NCBI RefSeq assembly: GCF_019402445.1
Contig: NZ_SRZM01000040.1
Span: 1-5,422 of the forward strand
DNA from: Brachyspira pilosicoli
GTDB lineage: Bacteria > Spirochaetota > Brachyspiria > Brachyspirales > Brachyspiraceae
Direction: 5' to 3'
DNA length: 5,422 nt
Position 1 is the stretch's first letter; every line of letters begins with the position of its first letter. Under the pieces are notes generated by a model. That model was not told the origin of the DNA, did not search any database, and saw only the letters and a list, made by a program, of their open reading frames with translations. Position numbers and translations under genes: made by a program. Below are positions 1 to 5,422 of the stretch, in pieces.

Positions 1-196
1 ATAAAAGAACCAAAAGAACTGCATTTTTATTAAGTATATCAAAAAATGCATGGTATTATTTTATATATTTTCTAGATATAAAACTAAAATATTTTCACTT
101 TTTACCGCAAGAAAAGTTGATAATACATCTATAAAATATATAAATTGCATTTATATTAGTTTGTAATTTATTTCAACATGTTTCATAATATATAAT
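1..196. other. AT-rich intergenic stretch, no supported gene
   Basis: I see no gene here. One frame on the + strand is open from base 3 to a stop at 132-134, but it has no start or ribosome binding site in the window and its translation resembles no family I know. Another frame ends with a stop at 31-33 and could be the tail of a rightward gene entering from the left, but ten codons cannot prove it. The stretch contains a tandem AAAAGAAC (3-10 and 12-19), a 9-bp inverted repeat (20-50) and a weak promoter-like pair on the + strand at 117-144. Confidence 0.6.
20..50. repeat. 9-bp inverted repeat, 13-base loop
   Basis: TGCATTTTT at 20-28 is the exact reverse complement of AAAAATGCA at 42-50. 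Mostly A/T pairs make a weak hairpin, with no U-tract after it to suggest a terminator. It could be a protein-binding site or a chance match in AT-rich DNA. Confidence 0.3.
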
Positions 197-226
197 AAAA
201 AAGGGCTTTTTATTAAGCCCCTTTTT
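197..226 (-). terminator. rho-independent terminator of the nif operon
   Basis: Read leftward, GGGCTT (220 to 215) pairs with AAGCCC (208 to 203) around a six-base AATAAA loop and is followed at once by six T residues (202 to 197). Flanking A and T runs can lengthen the stem across one bulged G (221). It lies about 25 bases past the nifS stop codon, as expected for the operon terminator. A run of five T on the + strand (222-226) means it could also stop rightward transcripts. Confidence 0.85.
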
Positions 227-250
227 AATTATATATATATTCTATATTTT

Positions 251-1417
251 TTAATCTCTATATGGGGAAATATCTCTAAGCCTTGCTACTATCTTTTCTA
301 TAGCATCTGCTGTATACATTATTTCTTCCATAGTGTTATCTAATGATAAAGAGAATCTTGTTGAACTATGAGCATATTCAAAAGGAACTCCCATAGCCTG
401 TAAAACAGGAGAAGGCTCTAAAGTACCAGAAGAACATGCACTTCCGCTTGAAGTACATATACCATAACCGTCAAGCAACAAAAGTATAGCCTCACCTTCT
501 ATATTTTTAAAACTAATATTTGCAGTGTTGCTTACCCTTTTAGCTCCTCTTCCATTAATTTTTACTTCTTTAATTCTTTTTAAAACTTCTTCTTCAAGTT
601 TGTCTCTCAATTTAGAAGTATGTTCAATGAATTTAGGAAGCTCTGCCTTTACAATAGAAGCAGCCTTACCAAGCCCTATTATATAAGGAACATTCTCAGT
701 ACCAGCACGGCGTCCTCTTTCTTGGTGTCCGCCTGTTTGTACTGTTCTTAATTTAGTGCCTTTTTTAATATATAAAGCACCAATACCTTTTGGAGCATGT
801 ATTTTGTGTCCTGCTATTGTTAGCATATCTATATAAGGCTCATCTTTCATGCTTAAAGGCAATTTACCAGCAGCCTGTACAGCATCTACATGAAATACTG
901 CACCAGCATTTTTTACTATCTCGCCAATCTCTTTTACAGGGAAAATTACACCTGTTTCATTGTTGGCATACATTATAGATACTATAGCAGTATTATCATT
1001 AATAGCTTTTTTTAAATCATCTATGTTGATGTTTCCGTCACTATCTACATCTAAAAGAGTGATTCTATAACCCAAACGCTCTAATGATTTGCAAGTTTCT
1101 ATAACAGCAGGGTGTTCTACTCTAGTAGTGATAATATGATTTTTTGTAGGGTAAGCTTCTATTGTACCCCTAATAGCCATATTATCTCCCTCACTTCCGC
1201 AAGAAACAAAACAAACCTCTATAGGGTCGCAACCTAAAAAGTCAGCAACCTCACCTCTTGCCTTTTCCATTTCTTTATGCACAGCACCTGCTGGACTATA
1301 CATACTGGAAGGGTTATAATATTGGTCTTTGAAATATGGAAGCATTGCATCTAAAACTTCTTGATAAACTCTCGTAGTAGCATTATTATCCATATATATA
1401 ATTTTGTTTTCAGACAT
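251..1417 (-). CDS. nifS: cysteine desulfurase NifS
   Basis: PLP-dependent cysteine desulfurase of fold type I, cytoplasmic. It converts L-cysteine to alanine and holds the sulfur as a persulfide for transfer to NifU. The 388-residue length is usual for the family. Visible landmarks are the N-terminal YMDNNATT (8-15), the PLP-stacking histidine in VEHPAV (H102), NNETG (152-156), HVDAVQ (D178 and Q181, PLP ring contacts) and AGHKIHAPKG with the Schiff-base lysine K205. RRAGTENV follows at 236-243, then the catalytic loop SSGSACSSG with persulfide cysteine C328. The short, compact loop around that cysteine fits the NifS/IscS group rather than SufS. The SCGSEGDN stretch (72-79) has Cys where IscS usually has Gly; from memory, epsilonproteobacterial NifS proteins also have Cys there. 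The ATG is preceded by AGGAG inside the end of nifU, three bases separate the two genes, and a terminator follows. With no nitrogenase genes in view, the likely role is general Fe-S supply. Confidence 0.95.
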   Translation of the reverse strand: MSENKIIYMDNNATTRVYQEVLDAMLPYFKDQYYNPSSMYSPAGAVHKEMEKARGEVADFLGCDPIEVCFVSCGSEGDNMAIRGTIEAYPTKNHIITTRVEHPAVIETCKSLERLGYRITLLDVDSDGNINIDDLKKAINDNTAIVSIMYANNETGVIFPVKEIGEIVKNAGAVFHVDAVQAAGKLPLSMKDEPYIDMLTIAGHKIHAPKGIGALYIKKGTKLRTVQTGGHQERGRRAGTENVPYIIGLGKAASIVKAELPKFIEHTSKLRDKLEEEVLKRIKEVKINGRGAKRVSNTANISFKNIEGEAILLLLDGYGICTSSGSACSSGTLEPSPVLQAMGVPFEYAHSSTRFSLSLDNTMEEIMYTADAIEKIVARLRDISPYRD

Positions 1418-1420
1418 AAT

Positions 1421-2254
1421 TCACACTCCTACTACTTCTAAATCTTTATCAACCAGCTCTTTAATCTTAGGCTCAACAAAACCTTTTAAAGTGTTCTTAG
1501 AAGCCATACAAGAAGAACAAGCTCCCTTAAAAGATATTTTTACTATGTTGCCTTCTATATCCACTAGTTTACAGCTTCCGCCATCCATTTTAAGCATAGG
1601 GTTAATTACTGTCTCTATAGCCTCTTCTATTTTCTTAATCTTTTGAACTGTAGTGAGAGGTGCATTCTTTTGAGCTCTTTCTCTCTCAGCAAGCTCTTCA
1701 TTTAGTATATCTTCTAATTTTACCTTACAAGCTCCGCATCCGCCGCCTGCTTTAGTATAGAATGTTATCTCATCTACTGTTGTTAAATTATTTTCTCTTA
1801 TGGCTCTTTTTATTTTAGTATCTGTTATACCAAAACATTTACAAATTATAGCTCCCTCATCATGCTCATCTTCTTCTACTTTGATTCCTCTGTAATTATT
1901 AATAGCCTTTTCTAATGTTTCCATTCCCATTACAGAACAATGCATCTTCTCCTCTGGAAGTCCTCCAAGCTCCATTGCTATATCTCTATTTGTAATCTTT
2001 TTAGCCTCATCTAAAGTTTTACCTTTTATCATCTCGGTTAAAATACTGCTGCTTGCTATAGCAGAAGCACAGCCGAATGTTTGAAACTTAGCATCTTCTA
2101 TTACTTCAGTATCTTTATTAATTTTTAGAGTTAATTTTAAAGCATCTCCGCAAACGATACTTCCAGTCATAGCTTCAGCATCAGGATTTTCTATCTCTCC
2201 AACATTCCTTGGATTTATAAAATGGTCTTTTACCTTATCAGTATACTCCCACAT
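1421..2254 (-). CDS. nifU: Fe-S cluster scaffold protein NifU (three-domain)
   Basis: Cytoplasmic scaffold on which Fe-S clusters are assembled with sulfur from NifS. All three classic NifU domains are present in 277 residues. The N-terminal IscU-like domain (about 1-125) has scaffold cysteines C35, C62 and C106 plus D37 (VCGD, FGCAS, MHCS). The central Bfd-like ferredoxin domain (about 135-187) has [2Fe-2S] ligands C138, C140, C173 and C176 (CKC, CGAC). The C-terminal Nfu domain (about 203-275) has DGG (224-226) and C246-x2-C249. An acidic linker (126-133) joins the first two. The protein is shorter than the roughly 310-residue Azotobacter NifU, mainly in the linker before the Nfu domain. 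No key cysteine is missing. The start is supported by AGGAGGT at 2262-2268, seven bases upstream. It is the middle gene of the operon, 26 bases after the Bfd-like gene and 3 before nifS. Confidence 0.95.
   Translation of the reverse strand: MWEYTDKVKDHFINPRNVGEIENPDAEAMTGSIVCGDALKLTLKINKDTEVIEDAKFQTFGCASAIASSSILTEMIKGKTLDEAKKITNRDIAMELGGLPEEKMHCSVMGMETLEKAINNYRGIKVEEDEHDEGAIICKCFGITDTKIKRAIRENNLTTVDEITFYTKAGGGCGACKVKLEDILNEELAERERAQKNAPLTTVQKIKKIEEAIETVINPMLKMDGGSCKLVDIEGNIVKISFKGACSSCMASKNTLKGFVEPKIKELVDKDLEVVGV
1426..1430 (-). promoter_or_regulatory. ribosome binding site of nifS, inside nifU
   Basis: AGGAG on the minus strand lies in the last codons of nifU, eight bases before the nifS ATG (1417). 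It fixes that start. Because the site is covered by ribosomes finishing nifU, translation of the two partners is probably coupled. Confidence 0.75.
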
Positions 2255-2280
2255 ATATTTTACCTCCTATAACAACAATT

Positions 2281-2460
2281 TTATTTATTGATGTCATCAA
2301 GTATCTTTTGTATAGTAGGTATACAGCCGCCGCAGCCTGTTCCAGCTTTGGTAATTTTTGATACCTCTTCTACTGTTTTTAATTTATTTTTCTTTATGGC
2401 ATCTATAATTTGACTCTCCTTCACACCCATACAGAAACATATTGTTTTATCGTCAGACAT
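2281..2460 (-). CDS. small Bfd-like [2Fe-2S]-binding protein
   Basis: A 59-residue protein consisting of one BFD-like [2Fe-2S] domain (the fold of bacterioferritin-associated ferredoxin and of NifU's centre). Ligands are C8, C10, C43 and C46, in the pattern CxC-x32-CxxC, seen as ICFC near the N terminus and GCGGC after TKAGT. It aligns without gaps to residues 135-186 of the neighbouring NifU, with 22 of 52 positions identical by my hand count and the same cysteine spacing. There is no signal peptide or membrane segment, so it should be cytoplasmic. Its ATG is preceded by AGGAG at 2469-2473, and nifU begins 26 bases after its stop, so it is the first gene of the operon. It may pass electrons to, or hold a cluster for, NifU/NifS. 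That role is inferred; the [2Fe-2S] site is well supported. True Bfd works with bacterioferritin, and none is in view. Confidence 0.88.
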   Translation of the reverse strand: MSDDKTICFCMGVKESQIIDAIKKNKLKTVEEVSKITKAGTGCGGCIPTIQKILDDINK

Positions 2461-2468
2461 ATTTTTAT

Positions 2469-2473
2469 CTCCT
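2469..2473 (-). promoter_or_regulatory. ribosome binding site of the Bfd-like gene
   Basis: AGGAG, followed by AT, on the minus strand sits eight bases before the ATG at 2460. It is the main support, together with the cysteine motif, for treating this very short frame as a real gene and for choosing its start. Confidence 0.75.
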
Positions 2474-2534
2474 ATTTATTTTATTTTTTTAGTTTAATGT
2501 TATAAAACAGACTATAATATTATTTGAAAAATAT

Positions 2535-2568
2535 TAATATTCTATAACCCTTCATTGTTAGAATATTA
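2535..2568. repeat. 10-bp perfect inverted repeat in the divergent promoter region
   Basis: TAATATTCTA at 2535-2544 is the exact reverse complement of TAGAATATTA at 2559-2568, with 14 bases between. The right arm lies in the candidate operator and the left arm just downstream of the predicted nif start point. TATAAC also recurs at 2543-2548 and 2567-2572, exactly 24 bases apart. This might be a second, weaker binding site for the same regulator. Both arms are A/T-rich, so the significance is modest. Confidence 0.35.
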
Positions 2569-2573
2569 TAACA
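2556..2573. promoter_or_regulatory. candidate operator palindrome over the nif -10 box
   Basis: TGTTAGAATATTATAACA is an 18-bp palindrome with a single mismatched pair. It covers the -10 hexamer and the predicted start point of the nif operon, where a bound repressor would block RNA polymerase. The regulator is not in the window. Part of the symmetry comes from the extended -10 sequence itself, so chance cannot be excluded. Confidence 0.4.
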
Positions 2574-2592
2574 GTTTAAAAATAAATATCAA
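2565..2592 (-). promoter_or_regulatory. extended -10 promoter of the bfd-like/nifU/nifS operon
   Basis: On the minus strand, TTGATA (2592 to 2587) and a perfect TATAAT (2570 to 2565) are 16 bases apart. TGT directly precedes the -10, giving the extended form TGnTATAAT. The predicted start of transcription is near 2558, which leaves a leader of about 97 bases before the Bfd-like gene. This is a sigma-70-type call from consensus alone; in AT-rich DNA such matches arise by chance, but the quality and position make this one credible. Confidence 0.65.
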
Positions 2593-2659
2593 GTACAATA
2601 ACTAAATCTTAATTTATTATATTTACTTCACTAAACTAATAATATAGTACAAATTAAAC

Positions 2660-2688
2660 TTTACAAAAAAGCTTATATGGTATAGAAT
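2660..2688 (+). promoter_or_regulatory. probable promoter of the GH57 gene
   Basis: TTTACA (2660-2665) and TAGAAT (2683-2688) are 17 bases apart on the + strand, each one base off the sigma-70 consensus. Transcription would start near 2695, about 30 bases before the GH57 ATG. It points away from the nif promoter, so the two units are divergently transcribed with about 100 bases between start points. Confidence 0.5.
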
Positions 2689-2724
2689 TATGTTAATTAT
2701 ATATTATTTTTATGGATAATTACT

Positions 2725-4842
2725 ATGAAAACTATTAATTTAATACTTGGAAATCATAATCATCAGCCTGTAGGCAACTTTGACTTTGTATGCGAAAATA
2801 CTTATCAAAATGCTTATAAGCCTTTTTTAGATACATTAGAAAAATATAAAGATATAAAATTTAACTTTCATTATACAGGCTGTTTGCTTCAATGGTTAGA
2901 GAAAAATCACCCTGAACATTTGGACGCTTTAGCTAAACTTGTTCAAGAAAACAGAATAGAGCTTCAAAGCGGTGCTTTTTATGAGCCTATAATGCCTTCT
3001 ATACCAGACAGAGATAAAGATTTGCAAATAACAAAATTAAATGAATATATAGAAAAAAAATTCAAAACCACTCCAAAAGGTGCTTGGATAGCTGAAAGAG
3101 TATGGGAGCCTACGCTTGTAAAACATTTAGCAAGAAACGGAATAAAATATATTATGTTAGATGATTCTCAGTTTCTCACAACAGGAATTGATACAAAAAA
3201 CATGTTTGGATATTTTTTAACCGATGATGAATCTTATAAGCTTAATATATTTCCTATATCTCAAGAACTTCGCTATTTAATACCATTTAGAGAAGTAGAA
3301 AAATCAATTGAATATTTAAAATCTATAGCAACAGAAGAAGGCGACAGAGTAGTAGTATTGCATGATGACGGTGAAAAATACGGAGATTGGCCTGGTACTA
3401 AAAAATGGGTTTATGAAGATAAATGGCTTGAAAAGTTTTTTGAGGCACTCACAAAAGAAAAAGACATTATAAAAACTATTACATATAGCGATTATATAGA
3501 AAAATATGCCCCTACTTCAAAAATATATATACCTACAGGCTCTTATGAAGAGATGCTTACTTGGGTGCTTCCTGCTAGGGTGCAAGATGAGTTTCATTCA
3601 AAACAGGAAGAATTAAAAAAACAAGAAGAAAATGAAATAATAACAAGATTCATGCGTGGAGGTTTTTGGAGAAACTATTTCTTTAAATATTCTGAAAGCA
3701 ATAGAATGAATAAAAGAATGCTTTTTGCTTCAAATATGGTTAGCGAATTGGATAAGTCTAAAGAAAAAGAGGAAGCTTTAGATTATTTATTACAAGGGCA
3801 ATGCAACTGCCCTTATTGGCATGGAACATTTGGAGGGCTTTATTTAAATAATTTAAGACATGCTACATATGCTAATCTTATAAAATCAACTTCTATTGTA
3901 GAAAAAAAGAAATATGGAAGCGGCTATTTTATGAACTATGGTTTGGATTTTGATATTGACGGCAGAGATGAGGTTGTAGTAAGTTCAGAAAAATCAAGTT
4001 TAGTGTTTCATAGTTTAAGCGGCTCTATTATAGAATGGGATTTAAAAACTACTAACCCTATAAACCTAATAGACTGCTTAAAAAGAAGAGAAGAGGCTTA
4101 TCATATTGCTGCTATTAGAAATGCAAGCAAACAATCAAATGAAAATGAGCATGTATCAATACACGAGATAGCTAAAAAGATTGATGAAGACATTGCTAAA
4201 TATTTGGTATTCGATAAAAACGAAAAAGTATTTGCTATTGACCATTTCCTAAAAACAATGCCTAATGCTGAAGAGTTTCAATTATTAAAGTATGATGAAG
4301 AAGCTAATTTCTATAATTCTTATTATAATTTAATTGAAAATAATATAAATAAAAATAATGCTAACATAACTTTTGAAAAAAATGGTTTAGTTAATGGTAA
4401 AGAAATTCTCTTAACCAAAAAATATATTGTAGAGAAAGACGGCAGTTTTAATATAAATATAACAATATTAAATAAATCTAATGAAGAAATAAGTTTTGTT
4501 TATGCTTTAGAGAACAATATTACTTTGCTTGCTGGAAGTGAGAAAGACAGATATTATATTGGGGAAAATAGCAGAATATCTGATAACTTGTCAATCACAG
4601 GAGAATACAGAGGAAAAATATTTGGTATGGCTGATGAAGGATATATAAAAATAAAATTATTCTTAGAAGCTAATGAAGAGACAAACTTCTTATATATGCC
4701 TAATTATACTATATCTGATGCTGTTGACAAACTTGAGATGAATTATCAAAACTCAACTATAGTGTTGTGTAAAGAAATAACTTTAAAACCAAATGAAAAA
4801 ATAGAATATAATATTAAAGCTCGTATAGAAGAATTAAAATAA
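2725..4842 (+). CDS. GH57 4-alpha-glucanotransferase / alpha-amylase-like enzyme
   Basis: Glycoside hydrolase family 57, most like the 4-alpha-glucanotransferase subgroup, which transfers alpha-1,4-glucan segments between maltodextrin or glycogen chains. The 705 residues are somewhat longer than the roughly 660 of the Thermococcus enzyme. The catalytic barrel (about 1-290) shows HNHQPVG (11-17), SGAFYEP (82-88), WIAERVWEP with the expected nucleophile E124, LHDDGEKYGDWPGT (212-225) with the acid/base Asp at D214 or D215, and YEEMLTWVLP (274-283). A middle domain of the DUF1925 type follows, with GGFWRNYFFKYSESNRM (312-328) and PYWHGTFGGLYLNNLRHA (363-380). A C-terminal beta-rich DUF1926-type domain (about 393-700) carries RREEAYH (454-460) and DHFL (506-509). 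No signal peptide, so it acts inside the cell. The start matches the family's usual N terminus and an in-frame stop lies just upstream at 2683, but the ribosome site (GGAT, 2714-2717) is weak. Exact specificity (transferase versus amylase) cannot be settled from motifs. Confidence 0.92.
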   Translation: MKTINLILGNHNHQPVGNFDFVCENTYQNAYKPFLDTLEKYKDIKFNFHYTGCLLQWLEKNHPEHLDALAKLVQENRIELQSGAFYEPIMPSIPDRDKDLQITKLNEYIEKKFKTTPKGAWIAERVWEPTLVKHLARNGIKYIMLDDSQFLTTGIDTKNMFGYFLTDDESYKLNIFPISQELRYLIPFREVEKSIEYLKSIATEEGDRVVVLHDDGEKYGDWPGTKKWVYEDKWLEKFFEALTKEKDIIKTITYSDYIEKYAPTSKIYIPTGSYEEMLTWVLPARVQDEFHSKQEELKKQEENEIITRFMRGGFWRNYFFKYSESNRMNKRMLFASNMVSELDKSKEKEEALDYLLQGQCNCPYWHGTFGGLYLNNLRHATYANLIKSTSIVEKKKYGSGYFMNYGLDFDIDGRDEVVVSSEKSSLVFHSLSGSIIEWDLKTTNPINLIDCLKRREEAYHIAAIRNASKQSNENEHVSIHEIAKKIDEDIAKYLVFDKNEKVFAIDHFLKTMPNAEEFQLLKYDEEANFYNSYYNLIENNINKNNANITFEKNGLVNGKEILLTKKYIVEKDGSFNINITILNKSNEEISFVYALENNITLLAGSEKDRYYIGENSRISDNLSITGEYRGKIFGMADEGYIKIKLFLEANEETNFLYMPNYTISDAVDKLEMNYQNSTIVLCKEITLKPNEKIEYNIKARIEELK

Positions 4843-4873
4843 TGTAAAAAAACTAAAAAGAAGGTAACTGTAA

Positions 4874-5422
4874 ATGAAAATATTCTATATCATATCAAAT
4901 AAGAAACATAGCGGTAAAACCTATTTAGCTTCTAATATAGTAGAATCAATAAAATTATTAGGCAAAAGTGTTTGTTATTATAAACCTTTCGTTATGGAAG
5001 TAAAAGATAATAAACTATTTGACTGCGAATATATAAGAAATACTACAACATTAAATGCTTCAGATATTTTTGTCTCTTATGCCACAAACGGAAACCTCTC
5101 TCCACTTCATAGTATAAACACAAAAATAGATGAGAGAGATATCACAGATTTGATAGATGAATGTAAAAAAACTTATGATTATATGGTATTAGAATCTCTA
5201 TGTCTTTATGACCCAATAAAAGAAAATTATAACTTTTTAGATTTAATTACAGATATAGAAAAAGACAATGAAATACAAATTATACCTTTAGTAGAATATG
5301 ATACAAATATAATTCATTCTAGTTTTGAACAAGTAGAACTTTTTCATCAGAGGGGTTTTAAAATACCTTTTATAGTTATAAATATAAAAAAAGATGTGTT
5401 TGTGCAAAATGAAGTTATAGAA
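4874..5422 (+). CDS. BioD-like P-loop ATPase, divergent (3' end missing)
   Basis: The first 183 residues of a protein of the dethiobiotin synthetase (BioD) type; the frame is still open at the window edge. Matches, in BioD order, are a P-loop SNKKHSGKT (8-16; K15 and T16), YYKP (35-38) with K37 at the substrate-lysine position, DCEYIRN (50-56) with a candidate metal Asp D50, SPLHS (76-80), YDYMVLE (101-107) with E107, and a later strand-helix-strand region ending VIN (168-170). It departs from true BioD: the first P-loop glycine is Asn9, KPxxSG reads KPFVME, and EGAGG is replaced by ESLCL. BioD normally makes dethiobiotin from diaminopelargonate, CO2 and ATP; these changes leave that reaction doubtful, and a related P-loop ligase or regulatory role is possible. 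The ATG is supported by GAAGGT (4860-4865), eight bases upstream. It begins 31 bases after the GH57 stop with no terminator between, so the two are probably co-transcribed. Confidence 0.65.
   Translation, partial: MKIFYIISNKKHSGKTYLASNIVESIKLLGKSVCYYKPFVMEVKDNKLFDCEYIRNTTTLNASDIFVSYATNGNLSPLHSINTKIDERDITDLIDECKKTYDYMVLESLCLYDPIKENYNFLDLITDIEKDNEIQIIPLVEYDTNIIHSSFEQVELFHQRGFKIPFIVINIKKDVFVQNEVIE

Noticed and set aside
1..51. Leftward frames starting from ATG at 51 or 24 on the minus strand
   Set aside because: Neither start has a Shine-Dalgarno sequence, although the clear genes here on that strand do, and the visible peptides are too short to judge.
3..134. Open frame running in from the left edge on the + strand
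   Set aside because: It has no start in view, no recognisable motif, and an aromatic- and Lys-rich translation typical of noncoding AT-rich DNA. It could be a gene tail, but I cannot support it.
228..246. TA-repeat run between the terminator and nifS
   Set aside because: A short simple run in AT-rich DNA, with no sign of function beyond spacing.
790..978. 62-codon open frame on the + strand
   Set aside because: It lies entirely antisense to nifS, which has full motif support, and its translation resembles no known protein. It is a shadow frame.
1404..1646. 80-codon open frame on the + strand
   Set aside because: It is antisense to the end of nifU and the start of nifS, with a Ser/Thr/Ile-rich translation typical of the complement of an AT-rich coding region and no ribosome site.
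2555..2574. Rex (NADH-sensing repressor) binding site
   Set aside because: The TTGTTA arm resembles the Rex half-site, but the spacing between arms is two bases longer than the TTGTTAA-N4-TTAACAA form I know, and the right arm ends in ACAG. The resemblance is not enough.
2461..2724. Further small gene or RNA in the divergent intergenic region
   Set aside because: Stops are frequent in all frames, and no cysteine-motif, riboswitch-like or tRNA-like fold is apparent. Promoters and possible operators account for it.

Overview
The window is a very AT-rich stretch of bacterial chromosome with A/T-ending codons and long A/T runs between genes. It carries a NIF-type iron-sulfur assembly operon and a family-57 glycoside hydrolase with the 4-alpha-glucanotransferase architecture. 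Low GC plus NifU/NifS used outside a nitrogenase context suggests an anaerobe such as a Brachyspira-like spirochaete, or less likely a low-GC Firmicute. This is inferred from general character; no marker gene here fixes the taxon.

Layout. Bases 1-196 are AT-rich, with no gene I can support and one short inverted repeat. A rho-independent terminator at about 197-226 closes the leftward (minus-strand) operon. In transcription order that operon is a 59-residue Bfd-like [2Fe-2S] protein (2281-2460), nifU (1421-2254) and nifS (251-1417). The genes are packed 26 and 3 bases apart, and each has a clear Shine-Dalgarno sequence. A divergent intergenic region (2461-2724) holds an extended -10 promoter for the nif operon, an 18-bp near-palindrome lying over its -10 box, and a plausible rightward promoter. 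Rightward come a complete GH57 gene (2725-4842) and, 31 bases later, a BioD-like P-loop protein (4874 to the edge, 3' end missing).

How the genes work together. NifS takes sulfur from cysteine and NifU builds [Fe-S] clusters on its scaffold domains. The small protein has the same CxC-x32-CxxC ligand pattern as NifU's central ferredoxin-like domain, so it may be an electron carrier or accessory cluster protein for the same process. The rightward pair appears unrelated to Fe-S assembly: the GH57 enzyme would remodel alpha-1,4-glucans (glycogen or maltodextrins). The BioD-like protein keeps the P-loop lysine and the substrate-lysine position but has lost several residues typical of true dethiobiotin synthetase, so its reaction is uncertain.

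I found no tRNA, rRNA, CRISPR array, insertion sequence or phage gene. Nothing here amounts to a clear new system. The best leads are the duplicated Bfd-like domain, the palindrome on the nif promoter, and the degenerate BioD-like protein.
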